Below are positions 25,883 to 33,884 of a stretch of 45,350 nucleotides of DNA, piece by piece. Location of the stretch: the NCBI GenBank assembly GCA_046094385.1, contig JBJTHJ010000043.1:1-45350 (forward strand), written 5' to 3'. The stretch is from ZLKRG08 sp046094385 (GTDB lineage: Bacteria; Actinomycetota; Actinomycetes; Nanopelagicales; Nanopelagicaceae). A program made the translations under genes and the position numbers. The number at the start of each line of letters is the position of its first letter. The first letter of the stretch is position 1. Under the pieces are notes generated by a model, which worked only from the letters and a program-made list of their open reading frames with translations, was not told the origin of the DNA and searched no databases.

Positions 25883-27166
25883 TTACGCGCTCTTCTCTTC
25901 GGAGCGTTTGGCACGCTTCGAAGCTTCGCCACTGCGCATAACTAGCTTTGGTTGCGCATCATTTGTAATACACGCTTCGGTGACAACTACCTTTTCAACA
26001 TCGATGCGACCTGGGATGTCATACATCACTCCGAGTAAGACATGTTCCATGATCGCACGAAGACCACGCGCACCAGTTCCACGCTTCAAAGCCAACTCTG
26101 CAATCGCAGTTAGCGCTTCGGCCTCAAAATCTAGCTGGACACCGTCTAACTCAAATAATTTCTGATACTGACGAACGAGCGCATTCTTAGGCTCTTTAAG
26201 AATCTTTAACCAAGCCGTCTTATCTAAATTAGAGACTGAAGTGATAACTGGAAGGCGCCCAATAAATTCAGGGATTAGACCGAACTTCAAGAGATCTTCT
26301 GGCATCACGTCAGCAAAGATGTCCGATGCTTCTCGCTCTTCCGCTGTGCGAAGTGGCGCATTGAATCCTACGCCAGATTTGCCAGCACGACCTTCGACGA
26401 TTTTTTCAAGACCAGCAAATGCGCCACCTACAATGAACAACACATTGGTGGTATCAATTTGAATGAATTCTTGGTGTGGATGCTTACGACCACCTTGTGG
26501 CGGTACAGATGCAACCGTTCCTTCGAGGATCTTCAAGAGCGCTTGCTGTACACCTTCACCGGAGACATCGCGGGTAATTGATGGATTTTCTGCTTTGCGT
26601 GCAACTTTATCGATTTCGTCGATATAGATAATCCCGGTCTCAGCTTTCTTCACGTCATAGTCGGCTGCTTGTAAAAGCTTGAGCAAGATATTTTCAACAT
26701 CCTCGCCAACATAACCGGCTTCGGTTAACGCGGTGGCATCTGCAATCGCAAATGGAACATTTAGCATTCGCGCCAAAGTCTGCGCCATCAATGTCTTTCC
26801 ACAACCGGTTGGACCAAGAAGCATGATATTTGATTTTGCTAATTCAACAGCGCCATCACGTTTGCCTTCACCTGATTGCACGCGCTTGTAATGATTGTAA
26901 ACCGCAACTGATAGAGATTTTTTGGCGCGTTCTTGGCCAATCACATAGTTATCAAGGAATTCGAAAATCTGGTTTGGCTTGGGTAGCTCCTCAAAACCAG
27001 CTGCGCTGGCTTCGGACAACTCTTCAACGATGATCTCATTGCAAAGTTCGATGCACTCATCACAAATGTAGACGCCGGGACCGGCGATCAACTTCTTCAC
27101 TTGCTTCTGGGTCTTGCCACAGAACGAACACTTTAGTAATTCGTTGGCTTCGCCAATACGGGTCAT
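25883..27166 (-). CDS. clpX: ClpX, ATPase unfoldase of the ClpXP protease
   Basis: 427 residues. N-terminal zinc-binding domain (CSFCGKTQ ... CDECIELC), AAA+ domain with Walker A GPTGCGKT, pore loop GYVGEDVEN, Walker B IIYIDEIDK and the RKH-like loop GGRKHPHQEF. It recognises and threads substrates into ClpP. ATG 27166 has AGGAG 6 bases upstream; the preceding TTG is not needed. In most genomes clpX follows clpP directly; here an MFS gene sits between. Confidence 0.97.
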   Translation of the reverse strand: MTRIGEANELLKCSFCGKTQKQVKKLIAGPGVYICDECIELCNEIIVEELSEASAAGFEELPKPNQIFEFLDNYVIGQERAKKSLSVAVYNHYKRVQSGEGKRDGAVELAKSNIMLLGPTGCGKTLMAQTLARMLNVPFAIADATALTEAGYVGEDVENILLKLLQAADYDVKKAETGIIYIDEIDKVARKAENPSITRDVSGEGVQQALLKILEGTVASVPPQGGRKHPHQEFIQIDTTNVLFIVGGAFAGLEKIVEGRAGKSGVGFNAPLRTAEEREASDIFADVMPEDLLKFGLIPEFIGRLPVITSVSNLDKTAWLKILKEPKNALVRQYQKLFELDGVQLDFEAEALTAIAELALKRGTGARGLRAIMEHVLLGVMYDIPGRIDVEKVVVTEACITNDAQPKLVMRSGEASKRAKRSEEKSA

Positions 27167-27214
27167 CAATCGCTCCTAGGGGGAAGTACTTGGTTAAATG
27201 GTAGGTCTTGGCAG

Positions 27215-28489
27215 TTACTTCTGCTCGGGATTTATGCTGGAATCTTGTTCGCTGTTAGAGGAATTGCGCGGAGTGGCTAACTCTTTTACCCCTGGAACCT
27301 TGTAAGCCAAATAATTAATTAGAAGATGGAAGATAGCTGCAAATATCAGGAAGTTTCGCTCCCCAAATAAATTGGTCAACGGTCCAACCAGCGCCATGCC
27401 TAACGGCATCAGTCCAGCTGAACCAGCATGGTCTAATGCAAATACTCTTCCTAATTTTTCTTTAGGAATCTCCTTTTGCAATGCGATTGGCCAAAATGCA
27501 TCCCATGGTCCAACGGAGGTGCCAGCAATCAAATAGGCCACGATGATGATGGTTGGATTTATTGGAAATGCCAATGCAATAGGAATGATTGCAAAGATCG
27601 ACCAGATAATTAGTGAGACTTTACCTGGGTATTTTGGCTTTAACTTAAGAGACCAAAGCGCAGAGATAGTTGCGCCAATTGCAAAAGTAGCAAGTGAAGC
27701 CGCCATGGTGGTATTTGATTCGAATTCTCGTTTGGTGATTATAGGCAGTAACACGGTCTCTGCTGCCACCACGATCATCAATTGAAACGTTGCCATGAAA
27801 ATCATGGCTGCAACCCATGGCATCTCCCGTACCGTTTTGATGCCTTCCTTTAACTCAAAGATGAAAGTTTCTCGGTCTTCAACCTTTGAGACTACTTCCT
27901 CTTTAATGCCACGCAACAGAATCGCACCAATCAAGAATGTAAGCGCAGTCATCAAGAAGGTAAACCTTGCGCCAAATATCGCAACTACGATGCCACCAAA
28001 TGCAGGTCCTAGAATCTGACCTAACCTAGTGGTGACTCCGCGAAAAACATTTGCCTGTTGCAAAACATGTTCGGGAACTATCACGTTCATGATCGCTGCT
28101 GCAGCTGGTGCGCCAAAGGCATCGCCCACACCAATTAGAAAGACAATTAGCGCCATCCATAATCTAGGCAATTCTGGTGCAGAGACCAGAACTAAAATCA
28201 CCAGCAATAAGGCACGAGAGATATCTGCTGCCATCATCACATGTTTGCGCTTCATGCGATCAGCCCAAACGCCGCCAACTAAAGTTAAAACCGTACCGCT
28301 TAGCATTCTGGCGGCAAGAATCAATCCAAGGGTGGTCGCATCTCCACCTGAATCGATAATGACAATGGCGATCGCCATCGGGAATGCACCAGAACCTATG
28401 GTGACCAATAGGTTTGATAACCAGATTCTTCGGAAATTACGGTAGGAAAATAACGCCCCAGGTTCGAAGTAACTCTTGAGGTTTAGCAA
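27215..28489 (-). CDS. MFS transporter, 12-segment exporter type
   Basis: 424 residues with about twelve hydrophobic segments. FSYRNFRRIWLSNLLVTIGSGAFPMAIA and GGVWADRMKRKHVMMAADISRA (motif A variant) match the EntS-like / MFS_3 group of exporters for siderophores, macrolides and similar small molecules. Substrate cannot be assigned. The start is a TTG at 28489 with no clear ribosome-binding site; no better start exists before the first helix. It lies 23 bases after clpP2 and 45 before clpX on the same strand, so it is likely co-transcribed with the protease genes. Confidence 0.88.
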   Translation of the reverse strand: MLNLKSYFEPGALFSYRNFRRIWLSNLLVTIGSGAFPMAIAIVIIDSGGDATTLGLILAARMLSGTVLTLVGGVWADRMKRKHVMMAADISRALLLVILVLVSAPELPRLWMALIVFLIGVGDAFGAPAAAAIMNVIVPEHVLQQANVFRGVTTRLGQILGPAFGGIVVAIFGARFTFLMTALTFLIGAILLRGIKEEVVSKVEDRETFIFELKEGIKTVREMPWVAAMIFMATFQLMIVVAAETVLLPIITKREFESNTTMAASLATFAIGATISALWSLKLKPKYPGKVSLIIWSIFAIIPIALAFPINPTIIIVAYLIAGTSVGPWDAFWPIALQKEIPKEKLGRVFALDHAGSAGLMPLGMALVGPLTNLFGERNFLIFAAIFHLLINYLAYKVPGVKELATPRNSSNSEQDSSINPEQK

Positions 28490-28512
28490 AGCAATTACTA
28501 CTTAAAGCAAAC

Positions 28513-29136
28513 TTAAACGGTTGGCTTTGCTTTGCGTGATGAAAGAACTTGATCGATCAATCCGTATTCCACCGCTTCCTGAGCAGTAAGGATCTTGTCG
28601 CGTTCGATATCAGCAGAGATCTGTTCTTTGCTCTTTGTCGAATGCTTCTCGAGCATGATTTCTAGTAACTCGCGCATACGCAAGATCTCTTTTGCTTGTA
28701 ACTCGATATCGGATGCTTGTCCGCCACCTTCTGAGTATGGCTGGTGAATCAAAATACGAGAGTTTGGAAGTGCCATGCGCTTTCCTTTGGTACCACCTGC
28801 CAACAAGATCGCCGCAGCTGAGGCTGCTTGTCCCAAACAGATGGTCATGATGTCTGGGCGAACGAATTGCATAGTGTCATAAATTGCAGTGAGCGCAGTA
28901 AAAGAGCCACCAGGAGAGTTGATGTACATCATGATGTCACGGTCAGGATCCATTGACTCAAGGGTCAGCAACTGAGCCATTACATCGTTAGCCACAGTGT
29001 CATCAATTGCTTGCCCTAGGAAGATGATGCGCTCTTCGAATAGTTTGGTGTATGGATCTAAACGCTTAAAGCCATATGAAGTTTTCTCTTCGATAGTTGG
29101 AAGAACATAACGATTATTAATCTCAAAATTACTCAT
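28513..29136 (-). CDS. clpP2: ATP-dependent Clp protease proteolytic subunit (second copy)
   Basis: 207 residues from ATG 29136, which follows GGAAAGAAAT and overlaps the clpP1 stop by one base (TAATG). Catalytic serine S106 (GQAASAAA), histidine H131 (ILIHQPYSEGGG) and aspartate D180 (IERDKILTA). The GQAAS form of the serine motif is typical of actinobacterial ClpP2. ClpP1 and ClpP2 form a mixed two-ring tetradecamer in Mycobacterium; that is expected here. A longer frame starting at 29217 inside clpP1 is not credible. Confidence 0.97.
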   Translation of the reverse strand: MSNFEINNRYVLPTIEEKTSYGFKRLDPYTKLFEERIIFLGQAIDDTVANDVMAQLLTLESMDPDRDIMMYINSPGGSFTALTAIYDTMQFVRPDIMTICLGQAASAAAILLAGGTKGKRMALPNSRILIHQPYSEGGGQASDIELQAKEILRMRELLEIMLEKHSTKSKEQISADIERDKILTAQEAVEYGLIDQVLSSRKAKPTV

Positions 29137-29756
29137 TATTTCTTTCCAATCTGTGAAGCTAGCTTGACCACGTGATCTACAAAGCCGTACTCCTTGGCTT
29201 CTTCTGCAGTGAACCAACGATCGCGATCTGAATCAGCGGTGATGGTTTCCACTTTCTGGCCAGTGTGGAATGAGATTAGCTCTGCCATCTTTCGCTTGGT
29301 GAAGCCGATCTGTTCTGCCTGAATTCGAATATCAGTTGCGGTTCCACCAATTCCGCCAGATGGTTGGTGCATCATGATGCGTGCATGTGGCAATGCATAA
29401 CGCTTTCCGGGCGCACCTGCACACAGCAAGAATTGGCCCATGGAGGCTGATAGACCCATGGCAACAGTTGCCACATCATTTGGAACAAATTGCATGGTGT
29501 CATAAATCGCCATACCTGCTGAGATAGATCCACCAGGTGAATTGATGTAGAGGTAAATATCCTTCTCTGGATCTTCGGCTGAAAGTAGAAGAATCTGAGC
29601 TGCGATTGCATTAGCCATCGCATCTTCTACTACTGATCCTAAGAAAATGATTCGTTCGCGTAGCAAACGGTTGTAAACCTCAGAGTCCAAACCTGCATTC
29701 ATGGCGTTACCAGTGCGCAAGATAGTCTCCGAAGCTGGTGTCGGAATTAAGTCCAC
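29136..29756 (-). CDS. clpP1: ATP-dependent Clp protease proteolytic subunit (first copy)
   Basis: 206 residues from GTG 29756 with GAGGAG 6 bases upstream. Catalytic serine S105 (LSASMGQF), H130 (IMMHQPSGG) and D179 (DSDRDRWF). The N-terminal 20 or so residues are probably a propeptide. First gene of the clpP1-clpP2-MFS-clpX string. A 187-base gap to tig holds candidate regulatory sites, including a ClgR-like sequence. Confidence 0.97.
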   Translation of the reverse strand: MDLIPTPASETILRTGNAMNAGLDSEVYNRLLRERIIFLGSVVEDAMANAIAAQILLLSAEDPEKDIYLYINSPGGSISAGMAIYDTMQFVPNDVATVAMGLSASMGQFLLCAGAPGKRYALPHARIMMHQPSGGIGGTATDIRIQAEQIGFTKRKMAELISFHTGQKVETITADSDRDRWFTAEEAKEYGFVDHVVKLASQIGKK

Positions 29757-29821
29757 GAGGAACTCCTCTACTTCTTCTAACCGATTAGTCAGAGATTGAC
29801 GATTTCTATATACGACCCTAA

Positions 29822-29833
29822 CGCGTCAACGCG
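29822..29833. promoter_or_regulatory. Inverted repeat in the clpP1 promoter region
   Basis: CGCGT-CA-ACGCG, a perfect 5-bp inverted repeat, overlaps a -35-like TTGACG on the minus strand. TATATA follows 11 bases after that hexamer, too close for a standard promoter; an 18-base spacing would use TTCCGC as -35. The exact promoter is uncertain. Confidence 0.3.
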
Positions 29834-29868
29834 GAAAATGCTTCCCGAAAGCCAGGAAATGCCACCTT

Positions 29869-29886
29869 GTTCGCCAAAGGCATAAC
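29869..29886. promoter_or_regulatory. ClgR-like operator upstream of clpP1P2
   Basis: GTTCGCCAAAGGCATAAC contains CGCCAAAGGCA, which fits the CGC-Y-N-A-N-R-GCG core described for the actinobacterial Clp regulator ClgR at 10 of 11 positions. It lies about 115 bases upstream of the clpP1 GTG, a position suited to activation. No clgR gene is in the window. Confidence 0.4.
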
Positions 29887-29943
29887 TTTCACCGGAAAAT
29901 TAATCCGGAAGCCCAATCCGAAACCTGGGAAAGAAGGTAGGTA

Positions 29944-31239
29944 TTACTTCTCTTCTTCAGTTGGCTCGGTAGCGCGCTTTGGGGCCAACGCTTCGAGATC
30001 CACTTTCTTACCAGACTCAGTCACGACTGAAACGCGATTTAAGATATTAGCGAGAGCTTTAGCACGAGCAACTTCCGCAAGCATTTGATTAATGCCACCA
30101 GATTGAGCAACGCGGTTAGCAAAATCCTGAGGTGCCATTCCGTATCTTGAAGCGGTACGCATAACGTACTCAGTTAATTCAACTTCGGTGACATCTACGG
30201 CTTCAGCCTTTACAACCTCGTCGAGCAAGAAGTCTTGCTTGAACATCTGGCGGGTGTCTCGATCTACCTCTGCGCGATGTTCCGCATCATCTAGTCGACC
30301 TTCACGCTCTAAGTGAGCATGGATTTCCTCTTCGACCAGCTTCTCGGGGACTGGAATCTCAAGTTCACTAAGCAGTTTATCTACGAGCTTGTCGCGTGCC
30401 TGCGCACCTTGTTCGAGAGCTTTCACGCGCTCTAAACGCTTTGAAATATCTTCCTTTAGTTCTGCCAAGGTATCAAATTCCGATGCTAATTTGGCAAATG
30501 CATCATCAAGCGTTGGAAGTTCACGCTCTTTCACAGACTTAACAGTTACTGTAACTGAACCAGTCTCGCCTTCTTGCATGCCAAGTAGTGTGGTTTCAAA
30601 GATCTTGGATTCATCGACTTTAAGCCCGACAACTGCTTCATCCAATCCTTCGACCATACTGTTAGAACCAACCTCGTAAGAGATGTCGTTTGCGGTCCCG
30701 CCTTCAACCTCTTCGCCATTTACCTTTGCAATTAGATCAATATTTACAAAATCACCAGTCTTGGCTACACGCTCAACTACATGCAAGGTTCCAAAGCGAG
30801 CGCGGAGCGAATCTACTTGCTCGTTGATCTCAGCTTCAGTGATGCTTACATCATCGACAACAATTTCAATCTTCGAGAAGTCAGGGAGCTTAATCTCAGG
30901 GCGTACATCAACCTCAATAGTGAAATTTAACTTTTCATTATCTACAAACTCTTTGATGTCCACTTCCGGACGACCAATAACAGCTATCTGATGTTCACGC
31001 GCTGCTTTGGTATAAAAATCTGGCAGCGCTGCATTTATGGCCTCGTCAAGGACTGCTCCACGACCGACTCTCTGGTCGATCATCGCAGGGGGTACTTTTC
31101 CTTTTCTAAAGCCAGGTATGTTCACCTGAGATGCAACTTTTTTGTATGCATCTGCTACGTGTTCCGACATCTCATTGAATTCAATAGTAATGTCGAAGCG
31201 AACACGGGTTGGTGAAAGATTTTCTACCGAGCTTTTCAC
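29944..31239 (-). CDS. tig: Trigger factor
   Basis: Ribosome-bound chaperone and prolyl isomerase, 431 residues. Order: ribosome-binding domain with the signature IPGFRKGKVPPAMI (about 42-55), the FKBP-type isomerase domain (about 155-240, KTGDFVNIDLIAKV) and the C-terminal chaperone arms; acidic tail ATEPTEEEK. GTG start with AAGGAG 7 bases upstream. It sits just downstream of tRNA-Pro on the same strand (24 bases) and upstream of clpP1P2, the usual tig-clpP order. Confidence 0.97.
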   Translation of the reverse strand: MKSSVENLSPTRVRFDITIEFNEMSEHVADAYKKVASQVNIPGFRKGKVPPAMIDQRVGRGAVLDEAINAALPDFYTKAAREHQIAVIGRPEVDIKEFVDNEKLNFTIEVDVRPEIKLPDFSKIEIVVDDVSITEAEINEQVDSLRARFGTLHVVERVAKTGDFVNIDLIAKVNGEEVEGGTANDISYEVGSNSMVEGLDEAVVGLKVDESKIFETTLLGMQEGETGSVTVTVKSVKERELPTLDDAFAKLASEFDTLAELKEDISKRLERVKALEQGAQARDKLVDKLLSELEIPVPEKLVEEEIHAHLEREGRLDDAEHRAEVDRDTRQMFKQDFLLDEVVKAEAVDVTEVELTEYVMRTASRYGMAPQDFANRVAQSGGINQMLAEVARAKALANILNRVSVVTESGKKVDLEALAPKRATEPTEEEK

Positions 31240-31272
31240 AAAGCGCTCCTTGGAAATTATTTAACTTGTTTT

Positions 31273-31348
31273 TGGTCGGGGCGGAGGGACTCGAACCCAC
31301 GATCTTCTGCTCCCAAAGCAGACGCGCTAGCCACTACGCTACGCCCCG
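31273..31348 (-). tRNA. tRNA-Pro (anticodon TGG)
   Basis: Acceptor stem CGGGGCG/CGCCCCG, anticodon stem TCTGC/GCAGA around loop TTTGGGA, T-loop TTCGAGT, and an encoded ACCA end (31273-31276). The T stem has one T-T mismatch (GTGGG against CCCTC). Reads on the minus strand into tig. Confidence 0.95.
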
Positions 31349-31379
31349 TTTCTTGCGAGGCAGAAGTCTATGGCAAGAA

Positions 31380-31409
31380 TTGGAAGTTCATAACCAAACC
31401 AATTACTCT
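31380..31409 (+). promoter_or_regulatory. Candidate tRNA-Gly promoter
   Basis: -35 TTGGAA (31380-31385), 18-base spacer and -10 TACTCT (31404-31409), about 20 bases before the tRNA. It lies in the 81-base gap between the divergent tRNA-Pro and tRNA-Gly genes. Confidence 0.4.
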
Positions 31410-31429
31410 TAGCCCGTTCGCAAGAATAT

Positions 31430-31503
31430 GCGGGTGTAGCTCAATGGTAGAGTTCTAGCCTTCCAAGCTAGCTGTGCCGGTTCAATCCCGGTCACCCGCT
31501 CCA
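31430..31503 (+). tRNA. tRNA-Gly (anticodon TCC)
   Basis: Acceptor stem GCGGGTG/CACCCGC, anticodon stem CTAGC/GCTAG around loop CTTCCAA, T-loop TTCAATC, encoded CCA at 31501-31503. Divergent from tRNA-Pro. Its 3' end is 6 bases from the end of the convergent collagen-like gene. Confidence 0.96.
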
Positions 31504-31509
31504 ATTAAT

Positions 31510-32553
31510 TCAATTAAGTGCTTCGGTTCTAGTAAATATAGCTCTTCCACTTAAAGTCATCGGTGCGGTTGCAAGATTTCCCATTTGCTCTGTCACTCGA
31601 ACATAAACGGCAGTTCCTGAACTTCCGGTTGAAATTGTCCCAAATACAGTAAATACATAACCTGCACTAGAAGCTTGCGAACCATCATATTTTGAAGATG
31701 GTGAAATCACATAGTCGTAGCTGATTGTTGCTCCAGAGGCAATTACCTCTATACCTAGATATACCGACTTGGTTGTTAATCCAGTCAAAACTGTTTGGAA
31801 AGAAAAGTGTTGATCTCCAGGAAGATTAACTATTAAATTTGAATCAATTGTTTTCGCATTCATTGCATTCATGAATGAAATTGTTTTATTGTAAATCTCA
31901 GATGGTCCCGCGGGTCCTACTGCACCAGTGTCACCTTTAGCTCCTGCTGATCCAGTATCGCCTTTGGCACCTGTTGCACCGGTTTCACCTTTAGCTCCCG
32001 GCTCACCTTGAATTCCTTGAATGCCTTGCAAACCAGCTGGACCGGTTGCACCAGTATCGCCTTTAGCACCAGCTGCACCTGTTTCACCTTTAGCTCCCGT
32101 AGCTCCTGTCGCACCTGTTAATCCAGTTGCTCCCTGCGGACCAGTTGCGCCAGTTAATCCAGTTTCACCTTTTTCACCTTTTGGTCCTTGTGGACCTGTA
32201 GCACCGGTGTCACCCTTTGGGCCTTTTTCACCGGTAACGGATTTAGTAATGGTTGCGCCATCTGTTCCGTTCTTTCCATCGGTACCGCTTTTGCCATCGG
32301 TACCCTTTAGCGAAACTCCTAGTGGCCAAAGGCCATTCTTCTTTGGGCCGTAAAACATCAAATTCTTAACATCGATATAAAAATCGCCATTCTTTCCTAC
32401 TGAAGAAACCGGTGGAGTCTTTCCATTTAAAATCGTATTGATTGTTTGAGTAGAGGTAGTGATTGCAGGTCCTGCTGCAACTGAATTCATAGGGATCATT
32501 GAGATTAGTAATGAGATCCCTGTGATTATTGTGATCGGGCGTTTTTTGAACAT
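31510..32553 (-). CDS. Secreted collagen-like (Gly-X-Y repeat) protein
   Basis: 347 residues. Signal peptide at 1-27 (cut near NSVAA/GPA); an N-terminal region (about 43-83, GKNGDFYIDVKNLMFYGPKKNGLWPLG) of a kind found ahead of collagen repeats in bacterial surface and tail-fibre proteins; Gly-X-Y triplets at 84-99 and about 108-217 rich in GATGPQG, GAKGDTG and GEKGETG units; and a C-terminal domain of about 130 residues that probably trimerises. No sortase motif or membrane anchor. Strong AAAGGAGCT ribosome-binding site. The near absence of hydroxyproline does not matter: Thr, Lys and Asp/Glu-rich triplets stabilise bacterial collagens. Role, perhaps surface fibres or adhesion, is inference. 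Confidence 0.88.
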   Translation of the reverse strand: MFKKRPITIITGISLLISMIPMNSVAAGPAITTSTQTINTILNGKTPPVSSVGKNGDFYIDVKNLMFYGPKKNGLWPLGVSLKGTDGKSGTDGKNGTDGATITKSVTGEKGPKGDTGATGPQGPKGEKGETGLTGATGPQGATGLTGATGATGAKGETGAAGAKGDTGATGPAGLQGIQGIQGEPGAKGETGATGAKGDTGSAGAKGDTGAVGPAGPSEIYNKTISFMNAMNAKTIDSNLIVNLPGDQHFSFQTVLTGLTTKSVYLGIEVIASGATISYDYVISPSSKYDGSQASSAGYVFTVFGTISTGSSGTAVYVRVTEQMGNLATAPMTLSGRAIFTRTEALN

Positions 32554-32740
32554 ACCCAGCTCCTTTCAAATGGGGTTCTAGTTTGCGCTCACAGAAATTT
32601 CTAAGAAATAAGGAAAACCGCCTTCAATTTGCCGCATGAAGTAGTGCTATCCCCGCATATATCAGTTTCGTGATTTGGGATTCTAAGGATCTTCACATAT
32701 TTATTGGGTATAGTTGCCAGCATTGAGTAGTTATATGGGT

Positions 32741-32765
32741 TCCAACAGCTTTGGACAGTTGGACA
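32741..32765. repeat. TTGGA inverted and direct repeat, possible operator
   Basis: TCCAA-N5-TTGGA (32741-32755) overlaps a direct repeat TTGGACA-g-TTGGACA (32751-32765). It lies 20-44 bases before the ATG of the secreted His-rich gene. The remaining 231-base gap (32554-32784) between the two divergent secreted-protein genes shows a 10-base palindrome AGAAATTTCT near 32595-32604 but no clear promoter. Confidence 0.35.
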
Positions 32766-32784
32766 ACTTTTCGAAAGGATTGAA

Positions 32785-33345
32785 ATGAAGAATTAAAAAA
32801 AAGTAGCAGCTGTTTTAGTAACCGCTTTATCTATAACTGGTTCTGCCTCAGCGCTTGCAAATGCAAGTTCAAACAAGGGCAAGTCAGATCGAAGCTCAAA
32901 TTCGACCGGCTATAAAGGTATGGATTCAGATCATGCAAAGATCCATGCAAAGATGCATAAGGATGGAATGGGTAAGCGCGGCCCTAAAGGTGACCGTGGC
33001 GCAATGGAGACGTTAATTACCTCAACTCTTGGAATTGATGCCGCCACTTTGCGTAGCAGACTACAAGCGGGAGAAACCTTGGCTTTTATTGCAGGTACCA
33101 AGAAAGATGCTTTGGTAGCTGCATTAGTGGCAGAACACTCAAAGCGAATTGATGCTGCCGTGGCTGCAGGAAAATTAACTGCAGATAGAGCCAAGAGCCT
33201 CAAAGATGGTTTAACTGCACACATCACCGAAGAGATTAATGAGGTTCATCAGCCAGGTAAGGGCAAAAAGGGTGAGCGCAAAGGACATGGTCCAGGACAT
33301 GATCACAAAAAGGGTCAGCATGAGGACTCGGACTCAAACGATTAA
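32785..33345 (+). CDS. Secreted His/Lys/Gly-rich protein with a nonsense codon in its signal peptide
   Basis: The natural start is ATG 32785, with AAAGGA 6 bases upstream, but codon 4 is TAA (32794-32796). The same frame then continues KKVAAVLVTALSITGSASALA, an excellent signal peptide, into the rest of the protein. No other ATG, GTG or TTG follows until ATG 32920, which would give a 141-residue product with no export signal. The mature part has a helical module (LGIDAATLRSRLQAGETLAFIAGTK ... AAGKLTADRAKSLKDGL) of a type repeated in many secreted bacterial proteins of unknown role, and ends in a metal-binding-like KGHGPGHDHKKGQHED tail. Either a single T-to-A difference (error or recent mutation) has broken the gene, or the stop is read through. 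Function unknown. Confidence 0.7.
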
Positions 33346-33364
33346 TTTAAATATTAATTAAGTC

Positions 33365-33394
33365 AAAGCCCGCTGAGAAATCAGCGGGCTTTTT
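33365..33394 (+). terminator. Strong intrinsic terminator
   Basis: AAAGCCCGCTGA pairs perfectly with TCAGCGGGCTTT around a GAAA tetraloop and is followed by T residues. It ends the secreted His-rich gene, and is among the best terminators in the window. Confidence 0.93.
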
Positions 33395-33440
33395 CATGTA
33401 GATCTAATATTTTCAATAAATTTCGTGGCAACATTGCGCC

Positions 33441-33884
33441 ATGCGAATTCATATAGGTGCCGATCATGCTGGACTAGAACTCAAAAGTGCCTTGATCGAA
33501 CATTTCAAGAACCAAGGTCATGAAGTCAAGGATCACGGACCTTTCACATATGACGCTTTAGATGATTATCCAGACTTCTGCATTCCAGCTGCTGAAGCCG
33601 TGGTCAAAGATCCAGGCTCGCTTGGAATCGTGATCGGTGGATCCGGAAATGGCGAACAGATCTCTGCAAATAAAGTTAAAGGCGTGCGAGCTGCATTAGC
33701 TTGGAGCGTAGAGACTGCAAAGCTGGCAAAGCAACATAACAATGCCAATGTAATTGCTATTGGCGGTCGAATGCATTCAATCGAAGAATGTAAAACTATT
33801 TTAGATGCATTTATTGCTGAACCATTTAGCAATGACGAACGCCATATTCGTCGCATCGAGAAGATTGCTAAATACGAGAGTTAA
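33441..33884 (+). CDS. rpiB: Ribose-5-phosphate isomerase B
   Basis: 147 residues. Interconverts ribose-5-phosphate and ribulose-5-phosphate in the pentose phosphate pathway. Starts MRIHIGADHAGLELKS; the active-site region is IVIGGSGNGEQISANK with glutamate E72 where E. coli RpiB has a catalytic cysteine nearby, the arrangement known from Mycobacterium RpiB. RHIRRIEKI at the end binds the phosphate. Single gene after a terminator; its stop shares TTAA (33881-33884) with the convergent trmB stop. Confidence 0.95.
   Translation: MRIHIGADHAGLELKSALIEHFKNQGHEVKDHGPFTYDALDDYPDFCIPAAEAVVKDPGSLGIVIGGSGNGEQISANKVKGVRAALAWSVETAKLAKQHNNANVIAIGGRMHSIEECKTILDAFIAEPFSNDERHIRRIEKIAKYES

Noticed and set aside
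28513..29217. Longer clpP2 start with 27 extra residues
   Set aside because: The extension lies in the end of clpP1, reads as unrelated sequence, and ATG 29136 has a ribosome-binding site.
29892..29908. CCGGA-N7-TCCGG as a tig terminator
   Set aside because: Only 5 bp with a 7-base loop and no T run on the minus strand.
31900..32250. Short repeats suggesting a CRISPR or satellite array
   Set aside because: The repeats have 9-base periodicity from Gly-X-Y codons, with no constant spacer/repeat structure.
32021..32353. Proline-rich plus-strand frame (PVAPVSPFGP type repeats)
   Set aside because: It is the antisense of the Gly-X-Y repeats of the collagen-like gene.
32785..32802. Polymerase slippage on the A8 run rescuing the interrupted gene
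   Set aside because: The TAA begins before the run, so gain or loss of A does not remove the stop.
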